From UBA8522 sp035528895 (GTDB lineage: Bacteria > Acidobacteriota > Aminicenantia > Aminicenantales > UBA8522): a stretch of DNA of 38,479 nt. The notes beneath the pieces are model-generated. The model was given only the letters and a program-made list of their open reading frames with translations, was not told the DNA's origin and searched no databases. This document shows, in pieces, positions 1 to 8,119 of the stretch. The stretch lies in assembly GCA_035528895.1 (NCBI GenBank), contig DATKXS010000142.1, positions 1-38,479 on the forward strand, written 5' to 3'. Both the position numbers and the translations under genes were made by a program. Position 1 is the first letter of the stretch, and each line of letters begins with the position of its first letter.

Positions 1-102
1 ATGAATAACTTAAAAACCTGAGCGGGAGCGCTGACATTCCCAAGTTGTTTATTATGTCCATCACCTAACCTGAATTATTCATGAAATGAAGAGTAAAAAA
101 TT

Positions 103-125
103 CCCTCTCCCTGGACGGGAGAGGG
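103..125. repeat. REP-like inverted repeat upstream of queF
   Basis: A perfect 9-base inverted repeat: arm CCCTCTCCC at 103-111, 5-base loop TGGAC, arm GGGAGAGGG at 117-125, followed by the G-rich run CGGGGAGGGGG. CCCTCTCCC/GGGAGAGGG hairpins of this type are common intergenic REP-like elements in bacteria. It could also end transcription of a gene left of the window, but no clean T-run follows the stem. The rest of 1-252 holds no gene, and I see no preQ1 riboswitch. Confidence 0.6.
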
Positions 126-252
126 TCGGGGAGGGGGAATATTTTATTGCATTATTTGTGAATAGATCAGACTAAATAGACATGCTTCCGGGTTCGGGTT
201 TGTTTTCAGGCAGGGAGTGATATATACTGCTGGAGAAAATACGAAGGTCAGG

Positions 253-666
253 ATGAGAAAAGACCGCCTCAAAGGTTACGGAGAAAAAGAGGCCAGAGCC
301 GGACTGAAGGCCCGGCTGCCACGTCTGGAGACGTTCCCCAACCAGTTCGCCGACTACGAGATCGAGATCGTAATCCCGGAGTTCACTTCCGTCTGCCCCA
401 AGACGGGCCTGCCTGATTTCGGGGTGATCACCATCCGTTACACCCCGGGGGATTCCTGTCTGGAGCTCAAGTCTTTGAAGGAGTACATCATCGCCTACCG
501 GAACCTGGGCATTTTTTACGAGAACACCGTCAACCGTATCCTGGAGGATATCATCAAGGCCTGCCGTCCTGTCAACGCCGTGGTCACGGGGGAGTTCAAC
601 CCAAGAGGAGGGATCAAGTCCGTTGTCGAAGCCCGTTATCCCCGCTCCCGTCAATCTGCAGAATAA
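253..666 (+). CDS. queF: NADPH-dependent 7-cyano-7-deazaguanine (preQ0) reductase QueF
   Basis: Reduces the nitrile of preQ0 to the amine of preQ1, the base inserted into tRNA on the way to queuosine; cytosolic. With the ATG at 253 it is 137 aa, the short unimodular type. The catalytic stretch EFTSVCPKTGLPDFG holds the thioimide-forming Cys48 and Asp55. The QueF hallmark ELKSLKEY lies at 71-78, followed by RNLGIFYEN with Glu90. A GTG at 217 is in frame and would add 12 residues. I prefer 253 because GAAGG at 243-247 is well spaced before it and family similarity starts just after. The permease gene overlaps its 3' end by 44 bases. queC, queD and queE lie 9 kb away on the other strand. Confidence 0.93.
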   Translation: MRKDRLKGYGEKEARAGLKARLPRLETFPNQFADYEIEIVIPEFTSVCPKTGLPDFGVITIRYTPGDSCLELKSLKEYIIAYRNLGIFYENTVNRILEDIIKACRPVNAVVTGEFNPRGGIKSVVEARYPRSRQSAE

Positions 667-1591
667 CGAGAACTCTTCCCGCCTCGGCGCCACCGACCTC
701 TTCATGCTGCTGGCCGTCCTGCTCTGGGCGGTCAATTTCTCGGTCGTTAAGATCGCCCTGCGCGAGTTCACTCCGGGAGGTTTCAACGGTCCGCGCCTGA
801 CCATCGCCTCGCTCCTGCTCCTCGTCTACCTACGGCGAAAAGAGGGGCGTATTCCTCTTTCCAGAAAGGACGTGGCCAGGGTCGTCATCCTCGGGATCGT
901 CGGCAACACCTTTTACCAATCCCTCTTTATCAACGGCATCCACCGGACCAGCGCCTCGACGACATCCCTGGTCATGACCATGACACCCATCTTCATCGCC
1001 CTGCTGAGCGCTCTTTTTATCCGGGAGCGAATCCACTGGGTCGGCTGGGTCGGGATTCTGATGTCGTTCTTCGGCCTTTCGCTCGTCCTCTTCGGCGATT
1101 TGCCTAAGTTTTCCGGAGGGGAAGAGAGCCTCAAGGGGAACCTGATGATCCTCGCCGGGAACCTCTTCTGGGCTGTCTACACGGTCTTTTCCAAGCCTCT
1201 CCTGAACAGGATGTCTCCGCTCCGGCTGACCACGGTGACATTGTCCATCGGGACGCTCTTCTATCTTCCGCTGACAGTCAAGGAGGTCGCCTCTCTGTCC
1301 TGGGGCTCTCTTTCGACGGCAAGCTGGGCGGCTCTTCTCTTTTCGGCCGTCTTCGCCATCGCCGTAAGCTATGTCATCTGGTATTCCTCGGTGAAACGGG
1401 TGGGCAACACCAAAACGGGCATCTACGGCAACATCACGCCCGTTTTTACAGTCTTTTTCGCCTATCTCTTCCTCGGCGAGAATGTCGGTCCCATCCAGGT
1501 CATCGGGACGCTGATCATCTTCCTGGGATTCTATCTCACTCGTTTCGGCTACAGGTGGTTCCAAAAAACAAAGGAAGGCGTCCGCGCTTGA
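623..1591 (+). CDS. EamA/DMT-family permease
   Basis: Inner-membrane transporter of the drug/metabolite superfamily, 322 aa, with about ten hydrophobic segments arranged as two EamA repeats (roughly residues 25-155 and 170-310). The first repeat begins with the typical LLWAVNFSVVKIALREF-like helix; the second has the family's NLFWAVYTVFSKPLL pattern. The likely start is TTG at 623, preceded by AGAGGAGGG at 603-611, which lies inside queF, so the two genes are translationally coupled. The substrate cannot be read from sequence. Coupling to queF makes a deazapurine, queuosine precursor or related metabolite a reasonable guess, but EamA proteins are often amino-acid or metabolite exporters. Confidence 0.88.
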   Translation: MSKPVIPAPVNLQNNENSSRLGATDLFMLLAVLLWAVNFSVVKIALREFTPGGFNGPRLTIASLLLLVYLRRKEGRIPLSRKDVARVVILGIVGNTFYQSLFINGIHRTSASTTSLVMTMTPIFIALLSALFIRERIHWVGWVGILMSFFGLSLVLFGDLPKFSGGEESLKGNLMILAGNLFWAVYTVFSKPLLNRMSPLRLTTVTLSIGTLFYLPLTVKEVASLSWGSLSTASWAALLFSAVFAIAVSYVIWYSSVKRVGNTKTGIYGNITPVFTVFFAYLFLGENVGPIQVIGTLIIFLGFYLTRFGYRWFQKTKEGVRA

Positions 1592-1706
1592 TGGTCTTGA
1601 TTTCTAAGCCGTGGTCTTAAGAGGAGAAATGAGTTCTTCGATCTTGGCCGCCGCCAGCAGCCCGAGCCGCCGGCAGATCTTGGAGCTCGGAGGCCGTGCC
1701 GCGTAC

Positions 1707-3482
1707 TCAGACGGACAGCAGGGCGAGGAAAGCGAGGACGATGAAGACGGCCAGGATGAGGAGGAGGAGGATCCGGGTGGATGGACGGCCGGCGCCCGGC
1801 GCGACGAAATCTCCCGCCGCTTCTCTGCCGCGCCCGGCCGTGCTCACGCCGGGCAGCGCGGAAAGTTTTCCAAGAGCGGCGGCCGGGTTCCGGCTGAACC
1901 GGACCGCCTTCTCGACGATTCTCTCCGCCGCGCGGTCGGTGGCGTCGAAGAAGCGGCCGTTGAGGGAGACGACGAGCCTCGCCGCGGCCGCGCCCGGCCT
2001 CCTGTAGACCCAGTCCGTGTCGAGGAGGACGCCCGCCTTCGGACGGAGGAAATTCCTCAAGAGCCAGAAGGCGGCGAAGGAAAAGGCAAGAATCTCGACG
2101 ACCTCGATGACGTGGGACGCCGCGTAAGCTTCGAAGTCCACGGGATGAGGTAGGAAACGGTACAGAAGCGGGGGAACGACGCCGTGCGCGATGCAGAGCA
2201 CGGCCGTGAGGGCCATGGCGAGCGTCATATTCCGCGGCACAGGGGACGGCGGCGCCGCGGCTTCCTTCCCGCCGCCAAACCAGGCGAAGTAGGGCAGTTT
2301 CAGCCCGACGCTGAGGAATGTCCCTACGGAGGCGAGCAGGAGAAGCAGCACGGCCCAGTCGTGGTGGGCCTCCCCGGCCGCGGCGATGACCATGGATTTA
2401 GAAATGAATCCGTTGAAAAGAGGAGCGCCCGATATGGATAATCCGCCGACAATGTAAAGACCCACCGTCCAGGGCATCGCCCTCGCCAGGCCGCCCAGTT
2501 CGGACAGCTTCTTCTTCCCCGTGGCCTGGATGACGGCGCCCGCGCCCATGAACAAGAGCGTTTTGTAAAGGAGATTGTTGTAGGCGTGGGCCGCCGCCCC
2601 GTTGACGGCCAGCGCCGTGCCGATCCCGGCCCCGGCCAGCATGTAGCCGACCTGGCTGATGATGTGGTAGGACAGGATGGTGCGGATGTCGTCGGCCAAC
2701 ATGGCGTAGACGACGCCGTAGATCGCCATGAGGACGCCGAGGCCGAGCAGGATTTCCCATCCCGGGAAAACGCGGAGGAGGACATAGACGGCGACCTTGG
2801 TCGTGAAGGCGCTCAGGAACACGGAGCCCGTGACCGTCGACCGCGGGTAGGCGTCGGGCAGCCAGGCGTGGAGGGGCGGCACGGCGGCGTTGACGGCGAC
2901 ACCGCAGAGGATGAGCCAGGCCGCGGCCGATGCTCCTCCCGGAGCGAACGCCGCTACGGCTGTCCCCCCGGTCCCGGCGGCGTGCATGAGGATCCCGGCG
3001 AAGAGAAGGACGCCGCCGAAGAGGTGGACCATGAGATACCGCCAGCCCGCCTTCGTCGACTCCGGGGTCCGGGCGGCCCAGACAAGGACGGCCGAGGCGA
3101 CCGCCATGATCTCCCAGAAAACGAGAAGCGTGTAGAAGTCGCCGGCGAAGACGACGCCGAGCGATCCGCCGGCGTAAAAAAGCGCCGCCGCCGGCTGAAC
3201 CGCTTCGCGGACGTGGAAGGCGTAGATGCCGCCGGCCAGGGCGATGAAAGCGAAGATAACGCCGAAGACACGGCTCAAGGCGTCCACCCGGAAGAGGACG
3301 AGTTCGAGCCCGGCGGAGCGCAGCACGCCGTGCGTCCCATCGGGCGCAGTCCAGGCGAGGACCAGGGCGAGGGCCGTCGCGGCAAGAAACACCCACGGCC
3401 TGGCCCGGCGCGGCAGGAGAGGCAAAACTATTGCCCCGGCAAGGAGCGGCAGGGCGGGCGGCAGATTCTCAATCCCCGTCAT
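1707..3482 (-). CDS. Third Mrp antiporter-like subunit (MrpD/NuoL family), TM7 Lys replaced
   Basis: A 591-aa polytopic protein of the proton-translocating NuoL/M/N-MrpA/D family (PF00361 core at about 115-400) and the last gene of the mrp operon. The TM5 glutamate (Glu124, FWEIM), a TM8 lysine (Lys229) and the TM12 lysine (Lys307, YKTLLF) are present. At the normal TM7 lysine position the sequence reads GVAVNAAVPPLHAWLPDAY, so Asn198 replaces Lys. A long soluble stretch at about 490-560 precedes a final helix. Its start overlaps the small gene upstream by 14 bases. It probably acts as one of the extra pumping modules replacing the large MrpA subunit. A convergent gap at 1592-1706 separates it from the permease; no clear terminator is seen there. 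Confidence 0.87.
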   Translation of the reverse strand: MTGIENLPPALPLLAGAIVLPLLPRRARPWVFLAATALALVLAWTAPDGTHGVLRSAGLELVLFRVDALSRVFGVIFAFIALAGGIYAFHVREAVQPAAALFYAGGSLGVVFAGDFYTLLVFWEIMAVASAVLVWAARTPESTKAGWRYLMVHLFGGVLLFAGILMHAAGTGGTAVAAFAPGGASAAAWLILCGVAVNAAVPPLHAWLPDAYPRSTVTGSVFLSAFTTKVAVYVLLRVFPGWEILLGLGVLMAIYGVVYAMLADDIRTILSYHIISQVGYMLAGAGIGTALAVNGAAAHAYNNLLYKTLLFMGAGAVIQATGKKKLSELGGLARAMPWTVGLYIVGGLSISGAPLFNGFISKSMVIAAAGEAHHDWAVLLLLLASVGTFLSVGLKLPYFAWFGGGKEAAAPPSPVPRNMTLAMALTAVLCIAHGVVPPLLYRFLPHPVDFEAYAASHVIEVVEILAFSFAAFWLLRNFLRPKAGVLLDTDWVYRRPGAAAARLVVSLNGRFFDATDRAAERIVEKAVRFSRNPAAALGKLSALPGVSTAGRGREAAGDFVAPGAGRPSTRILLLLILAVFIVLAFLALLSV

Positions 3483-3705
3483 AGTAGCCCTCTTTTCTCT
3501 GGAGGAAACGCTTGGCCAGAAACTTGGCCCCGTAAGAGAGGAAAAGGCCGCCGGCGAACCCGAACAACGCGTAGAAAGCCGGGATGGCGTCCCACCAGTG
3601 CCCGTCGTGGCTCCCTCCGTGGAGAAAGATCCGCTCGGCCGCGAGACAGGCGAGCACGGCCGCAGCGCCTGCAGCGATTCCCCGGCTCTTTTCCTTCGAA
3701 ATCAT
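3469..3705 (-). CDS. Small membrane protein between antiporter subunits
   Basis: A 78-aa protein with two probable membrane segments (about 10-24 and 42-60) joined by a His/Trp-rich loop (GGSHDGHWWD), and a basic C-terminus. The ATG at 3705 forms an ATGA overlap with the stop of the preceding antiporter gene, which fixes this start; a much longer in-frame extension inside that gene is not credible. It ends 14 bases inside the next antiporter gene. I do not recognise the family. Its place between two MrpD-type subunits suggests an accessory subunit or assembly factor of the same complex. Confidence 0.75.
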   Translation of the reverse strand: MISKEKSRGIAAGAAAVLACLAAERIFLHGGSHDGHWWDAIPAFYALFGFAGGLFLSYGAKFLAKRFLQRKEGYYDGD

Positions 3706-5213
3706 CGTCCCGCGCCTCCCAGGATAGCGGCGGCGACGGCGCGCGCCAGGTCGTGGAACCGGAAGAAGAGGTCCGGGACGAGCCCGAAGAGCAGGGACAG
3801 AAGCGCGGCCAGGACGAGGGGCACGACCATGAAGGGCGACGCCTCGCCCTTGCCGTCGAGTCCCTTGCCCGGCCGCAAGAAGGCCCGCCGGACGATGGGG
3901 AGGAGATAGCCGGCGTTCAGCAGTCCGCTCAAGGCGAGGACGGCCAGGGGCAGGACGTTTCCCGCTTCGACCGCTCCCCATCCCAGCCACCACTTGCTGA
4001 CGAAACCGTTGAGGGGCGGCACTCCCGACAGGCCGATCGCGGCCGCCGTGAAGGCGCCCATCGTCCAGGGCATGACCCGGCCGATGCCGTCGAGGTCGGA
4101 GATGTTCTCACGGTGCAGGTTGACGTAGATCGCCCCCGCGCAGAAGAACAGAGTGATCTTCAATGTCGCGTGAAAGGCGAGATGAAGGACGCTCCCTGTT
4201 AACGCCCCGGTCGAAAGAAGGGCGGAACCGAGGACGATATAAGACAAGTGGGCGACCGTGCTGTAGGCCAGCCGCAGCTTGAGGTTGTCCTGTCGAAAGG
4301 CGATCAGGGAGGCAGCGATAATGGTTACTGCGGCGAAGACGGCCAGGACACCGTTGAGCCCAAGGCCTTTCATCAGGGCCGGGCCGAAGACGAACCCGAC
4401 CACCCGGACGACTCCGAAGACGCCCGACTTGACCACGGCCACCGCATGGAGTAGGGCGCTGACCGGCGTCGGCGCGGCCATGGCCGTCGGCAGCCAGCCG
4501 TGGAGCGGCATGATGGCCGCCTTGACGCCCACACCGGCCATGAAAAGAATAAAGAGCGCTCGCAGGGTCCCGCCGGAAACGTCCGCAAGCCCCGGTATGC
4601 CGCCGGCCCGGAAATCGAGCGTCCCGGCCGCTTGATACGTTACGACCGTCGCCGCGACGAGGAAGACTCCGGCCGTCAGCGTGTAGGCCAGGTACTTCCG
4701 TCCAGCCCGGATGGCCACCGGTGTTTCCTTATGGATGACCAGGGGATAGGTGGCTACGGTCAGGATCTCGTAGAAAATGATGAAGGTCAGGAGGTTGGCC
4801 GCGAAGGCGACTCCCATGGTCGCCGACAAGCAGACGGCGAAAGAGGCGAAGTAGCGCGTCTGTCGCTTGTCGTCCAGCCCCCGGACGTAGCCTATGGAGA
4901 AGAACGACGTCAGGATCCACAGTCCCGAGGCGACCAGGGCGAAGAAGACGGCGAACGGGTCCGCCCGGAGAGCCAGCCGGATGCCCGGTGCGATCTCGAG
5001 AAGAACGACCGTCGCCTCTCTCCCCGCGAGAACGTGCGGCAGGAGAGAGAAGACGAGACCGAACTTGAGGAAGGAAGCGGCCAGGGTCCAGAACTCCCGG
5101 AGGTTCGGCCGCCGCGCCGAGGCCAGAATGAGGGGCACGGCGGCCAGGGAGACGAGCACGGCCAGCAGCGGAGCCAGCGAGGAGAATCCGGCGGCGTGCG
5201 TCATCTGCGTCAT
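3702..5213 (-). CDS. Second Mrp antiporter-like subunit (MrpD/NuoN family)
   Basis: A 503-aa membrane protein of the proton-conducting antiporter-like family, about 14 helices. All charged residues expected of an active channel are present: Glu149 in FYEIL (TM5), Lys231 in GVGVKAAIMPLHGWLP (TM7), Lys262 (TM8) and Lys352 in ATLKITLFF (TM12). The PLHGWLP and HLSYIVLG-like motifs are typical of MrpD/NuoM. ATG 5213 lies four bases after the stop of the preceding mrpD copy, and the 3' end overlaps the small membrane gene by ATGA. It is probably a structural subunit of the same Mrp complex. Confidence 0.9.
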   Translation of the reverse strand: MTQMTHAAGFSSLAPLLAVLVSLAAVPLILASARRPNLREFWTLAASFLKFGLVFSLLPHVLAGREATVVLLEIAPGIRLALRADPFAVFFALVASGLWILTSFFSIGYVRGLDDKRQTRYFASFAVCLSATMGVAFAANLLTFIIFYEILTVATYPLVIHKETPVAIRAGRKYLAYTLTAGVFLVAATVVTYQAAGTLDFRAGGIPGLADVSGGTLRALFILFMAGVGVKAAIMPLHGWLPTAMAAPTPVSALLHAVAVVKSGVFGVVRVVGFVFGPALMKGLGLNGVLAVFAAVTIIAASLIAFRQDNLKLRLAYSTVAHLSYIVLGSALLSTGALTGSVLHLAFHATLKITLFFCAGAIYVNLHRENISDLDGIGRVMPWTMGAFTAAAIGLSGVPPLNGFVSKWWLGWGAVEAGNVLPLAVLALSGLLNAGYLLPIVRRAFLRPGKGLDGKGEASPFMVVPLVLAALLSLLFGLVPDLFFRFHDLARAVAAAILGGAGR

Positions 5214-5217
5214 CGCC

Positions 5218-6735
5218 CTACATCATCCCCTGCGGGATCATCTTCATGATGACTTCCTTGACTACGACGGCGTTCAACAGGCCGATGACGAGAAGCGCCG
5301 CGGCCAGCAGGAGAACCGGAACCAGCATGGATGCCGCCGCCTCTCCGTCCCGCGGCCCGTCCTCTGCAGCTTCCCCGGCCGGCCCTTCCTGTTTGCCTGC
5401 CCCCCCCGTTTTTCCCATGTAGAGGCGCTCGAGGACGCGGAAGAAGTAGACGGCGTTGAGAAGGCTGCTCACCAGGATGACGGCCAGGAATATCCAGTTC
5501 GACGCCTGGACGGCCCCGAGGGCGAGGTACCACTTGCTGAAGAAACCGGCCAGAGGCGGCACGCCGACCATGGAAAGGGCGCCGGCGGCGAAGGCGGCCG
5601 TCGTCCAGGGCATCCGCCGCCGGACCGAGGCGTTGAAGCGATCGATGCGCGAATGGCCGAGCTTCAGCCGGAAAGACCCGGCCACGAGAAAGAGAAGAGC
5701 CTTCATACAGGCATGGTTCAACACGTGGAGTAGGGCGCCGATCAGCCCCAGCGGGCTGGCCAGCCCGATCCCGATCCCGATATATCCCACCTGGGCGACC
5801 GAGCTGAAGGCCAGCATGCGCTTCAACTCCTTTTGAGCCATGGCCATGACCGAACCGTAGATGACGGCCGCCGCCGCGAGCCAGCCGATAACCGATGTCA
5901 CCGGAAGCGTCCGGGCCGTGAACTCGGCGCCGAAGACGAAAAACAGCAGGCGGATGAGAACATAGGCTCCGACCTTCGTTCCGGTGGGAGCAATCAGGGC
6001 CGAGGCGGACGAAGGAGCGGTCGTGTAGGCGTCGGGCAGCCAGCCATGGAGAGGGAAGAGAGCCATCTTGATCGACATCCCGGCGACCATCAGCACGAGC
6101 CCGACGACGACGGGCGGCTCGCGCCACACGTGGGGCAGGATGGCGGCCAGGTCGGCCATGTTGAGCGACCCGGTCATGACGAACAGGAACCCCAGCCCGA
6201 GGAGATAGAAGGTGGCGCCGATCGTCCCCATGATGAGGTAGCGAAAGGCGGCCACGGGGGACCTCCGGTCGCCTGCGGCGACGAGGCCGTAAAGAGACAG
6301 GGAGCTGATCTCCAGCCAGACGTACAGGTTGAAAAAATCGCCGGTCGCGACGATGCCGTTGAAACCGCAGAGCATGAGCAGGATGAGGGCGTAGTAGGAG
6401 ACATGGCGGCTCCTGTCCGGGATCTCGGCGTCGACCGAAAGCCGCGCGTGGACGAGGACGATAAGGGCGATGCTGTTGATGACCGCGGCGACGAAGGCGG
6501 CCAGCGGGTCGAGGACGTACTCGATCCCGATGGGCGGCGGCCAGCCGGCCATGTGGGTGTGGAGCGTCCCTCCGCTGAGCACCCGGACGAGGTTGACGGC
6601 CGAGATCGAGGCGGCCGCGGCCACGGCGGCGACGGCGAGCGCGCGGGCCGACCGCCGCAAGAGCAGGGAGACGAGCGGAGAGAGGATGGCCGTCCCCAGG
6701 AGAATGAGGACGGGAAGGGCCGGTGCATCACTCAT
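5218..6735 (-). CDS. mrpD: Na+/H+ antiporter subunit MrpD (MnhD/MbhH-like)
   Basis: A 505-aa antiporter-like subunit, first of three in this operon and the one in the canonical position right after mrpC. It has Glu142 in VWLEIS (TM5), Lys223 in GMSIKMALFPLHGWLPDAY (TM7), Lys254 (TM8) and Lys345 in HACMKALLF (TM12), the charged axis used for ion transfer in MrpD and MbhH. The 5' end overlaps mrpC by 8 bases. Order and similarity match MbhH of Pyrococcus-type complexes. The C-terminus carries an acidic soluble linker (about 430-465) before the last helix. Confidence 0.93.
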   Translation of the reverse strand: MSDAPALPVLILLGTAILSPLVSLLLRRSARALAVAAVAAAASISAVNLVRVLSGGTLHTHMAGWPPPIGIEYVLDPLAAFVAAVINSIALIVLVHARLSVDAEIPDRSRHVSYYALILLMLCGFNGIVATGDFFNLYVWLEISSLSLYGLVAAGDRRSPVAAFRYLIMGTIGATFYLLGLGFLFVMTGSLNMADLAAILPHVWREPPVVVGLVLMVAGMSIKMALFPLHGWLPDAYTTAPSSASALIAPTGTKVGAYVLIRLLFFVFGAEFTARTLPVTSVIGWLAAAAVIYGSVMAMAQKELKRMLAFSSVAQVGYIGIGIGLASPLGLIGALLHVLNHACMKALLFLVAGSFRLKLGHSRIDRFNASVRRRMPWTTAAFAAGALSMVGVPPLAGFFSKWYLALGAVQASNWIFLAVILVSSLLNAVYFFRVLERLYMGKTGGAGKQEGPAGEAAEDGPRDGEAAASMLVPVLLLAAALLVIGLLNAVVVKEVIMKMIPQGMM

Positions 6736-7129
6736 CGCCGTCCTCCTCTTCCTCGTGTTTCATCGCCTCCATGAGTTCGGGCTCATGGAGCGTGTTGTAG
6801 CGCCGGAAGATGATGATGAGGAGCGCGTAGGCGACTCCGGCCGTGGCCACGCCGACGACGATGGCCGTGAGCATCAGGGTGTGTTGGAGGGGATTGATGT
6901 AGAGCGACGCGTCGGCCGTGCCGATGGCCTTGTCGGCGATGGGAATGGTGGCGCCGCGCTTGACCGCGCTGGCGATATAAAAAATGATCACAGCCACCTG
7001 GAAGATGGTCATGCCGATGAGTTTCTTGACCAGGTTGCGCTTGACGATCATGCCGTAGAGGCCGAGGACGAGGAGCGCGATGACAAACCAATAGGCATAG
7101 TGACCGACGAAAAAGTCCAGCGTCATCAT
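6728..7129 (-). CDS. mrpC: Na+/H+ antiporter subunit MrpC (NuoK-like)
   Basis: A 133-aa NuoK/MrpC homologue with three membrane helices (about 12-28, 38-55, 86-110). The insertion between helices 2 and 3 carries the MrpC signature ADASLYINPLQHTLMLTAIVVG, and the tail is strongly acidic (EEEEDGDE). It sits between mrpB (ATGA overlap at 7126-7129) and mrpD (8-base overlap), the conserved B-C-D order. It is a membrane subunit linking MrpD-type modules to the rest of the complex. Confidence 0.94.
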   Translation of the reverse strand: MMTLDFFVGHYAYWFVIALLVLGLYGMIVKRNLVKKLIGMTIFQVAVIIFYIASAVKRGATIPIADKAIGTADASLYINPLQHTLMLTAIVVGVATAGVAYALLIIIFRRYNTLHEPELMEAMKHEEEEDGDE

Positions 7130-7560
7130 TCCCCGCTCCCCTCGAGCAGGTCGTCGAAGATGGCGATCAGGATACCCAAGACGGCCAGACCGACGCCCAC
7201 CTCGACTAGGAGGATTCCGAGCGAGCGAAGGGCCGGGGCGGTCCCGGCCAGGGGCAGGAAAGCGTAATCGAGGAACCGGCCGCCGCCGAGCATGGCCGCG
7301 AGCCCGGTGCCGAAATAGATGAACACTCCGGCCGCGCCCAGGGGGGTGCCCAGTTCCTGCGGGAATTGGAGACGGGCGAGCTCCGAACCGGCGGCAAGAC
7401 GGATGAGCATAACCGCCGCAGCCAGCATCGTCCCGCCCTGGAACCCGCCTCCCGGGCTGTAGTGTCCATGGAAGACGACATACAGGGCGAAGAGCATGAT
7501 GAACGGCGAGAGCGTCCGGCTGACCAGGATGACGATGTCATCGCTGTCAAATTCTCTCAT
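7126..7560 (-). CDS. mrpB: Na+/H+ antiporter subunit MrpB (MnhB domain)
   Basis: A 144-aa MnhB-domain protein (PF04039) with about four helices. The family hallmark HGHYSPGGGFQGG lies at 31-43, just after the first membrane segment, preceded by SRTLSPFIMLFALYVVF. It overlaps mbhE upstream and mrpC downstream by ATGA. It corresponds to MbhF of the membrane-bound hydrogenase and to MrpB of Bacillus Mrp. Confidence 0.94.
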   Translation of the reverse strand: MREFDSDDIVILVSRTLSPFIMLFALYVVFHGHYSPGGGFQGGTMLAAAVMLIRLAAGSELARLQFPQELGTPLGAAGVFIYFGTGLAAMLGGGRFLDYAFLPLAGTAPALRSLGILLVEVGVGLAVLGILIAIFDDLLEGSGE

Positions 7561-7886
7561 GAGGTTTTGTCCTCTTTATTGCGCTTCCGCCCGCGCCTCA
7601 GGATAAGGAAACAAACCAGGCCGGCGGTGAAGATGACCGTCTCTTCCCCCATGGTGTCGTAACCCCGGTAGTCGGCCAGGATCACCGTGACCATGTTCGG
7701 CGTGGCGGCGTCTTTTTTGGCGTTGCGGATGTAGTAGGACGGCGCGTTGGGCGTCCCGGCGAGACTGGTGTCGCGGTGCAGGGGAGCGGACGGGTCGCCC
7801 CGGTCCGGAAGCCCCGACGCGGCGAAGACCAGCAGGGCGCCGAAAAGCGCGAGGACGGCGAAGTTTACGGCTTTCAATCCCGGCAC
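7557..7886 (-). CDS. MbhE-like subunit (MrpA C-terminal part)
   Basis: A 109-aa protein matching the MbhE part of MrpA. It has an N-terminal helix (8-24), an extramembrane loop ending in DYRGYDTMGEETV (72-84), the conserved MbhE/MrpA signature, a second helix (84-97) and a basic tail. In Bacillus this segment is fused in the large MrpA; here it is a separate gene, as in archaeal and Thermotogales-type Mrp and Mbh operons. It overlaps its upstream partner by 13 bases and mrpB by ATGA. Confidence 0.9.
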   Translation of the reverse strand: MPGLKAVNFAVLALFGALLVFAASGLPDRGDPSAPLHRDTSLAGTPNAPSYYIRNAKKDAATPNMVTVILADYRGYDTMGEETVIFTAGLVCFLILRRGRKRNKEDKTS

Positions 7887-8119
7887 TTTCTTGTGGTCTT
7901 GAAGATAGTGACGACGAACAGGACCCCGCTCACGCCGCCGCCGACGACGGCCTCGGTGAAGCCGACGTCCACGGCGCCCATGGCGACGTAGAGCAGGGCC
8001 GAAAGAAAGCTGAAGACGGTCAGGCTGACGACGGCCGTCAGGAGATTGCGCGACTCGAGGGCGAGCAGCGCCGTAACGACCAGGAAGATGAAGAGCGTCA
8101 ATTCGAGTTCCCAGTGCAT
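7874..8119 (-). CDS. MbhD-like subunit (MrpA C-terminal part)
   Basis: An 81-aa protein of three helices, the MbhD/DUF4040 piece of MrpA. The characteristic ALESRNLLTAVVSL and DVGFTEAVVGGGVSGVLF motifs are present. The ATG at 8119 abuts the mrpG stop at 8120. With mbhE it makes up the C-terminal domain of MrpA as two short genes. No fused MrpA occurs in this operon. Confidence 0.9.
   Translation of the reverse strand: MHWELELTLFIFLVVTALLALESRNLLTAVVSLTVFSFLSALLYVAMGAVDVGFTEAVVGGGVSGVLFVVTIFKTTRKCRD

Noticed and set aside
1..252. preQ1 riboswitch upstream of queF.
   Set aside because: No preQ1-I type C-rich loop with an A-rich tail, or longer class II pattern, could be found; the only structure is the REP-like hairpin.
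1603..1706. Protein-like minus-strand frame just after the third antiporter gene (EYAARPPSSKICRR, then KIEELISPLKTTA).
   Set aside because: It overlaps the antiporter stop in another frame, has no start codon or ribosome site, and the antiporter already ends with a complete final helix.
2586..4202. Long plus-strand open frame (538 codons) opposite the antiporter genes.
   Set aside because: An antisense shadow caused by high GC: Asp/Glu/Gly/Arg-rich, no hydrophobic pattern or domain, and the minus strand has well-conserved membrane subunits.
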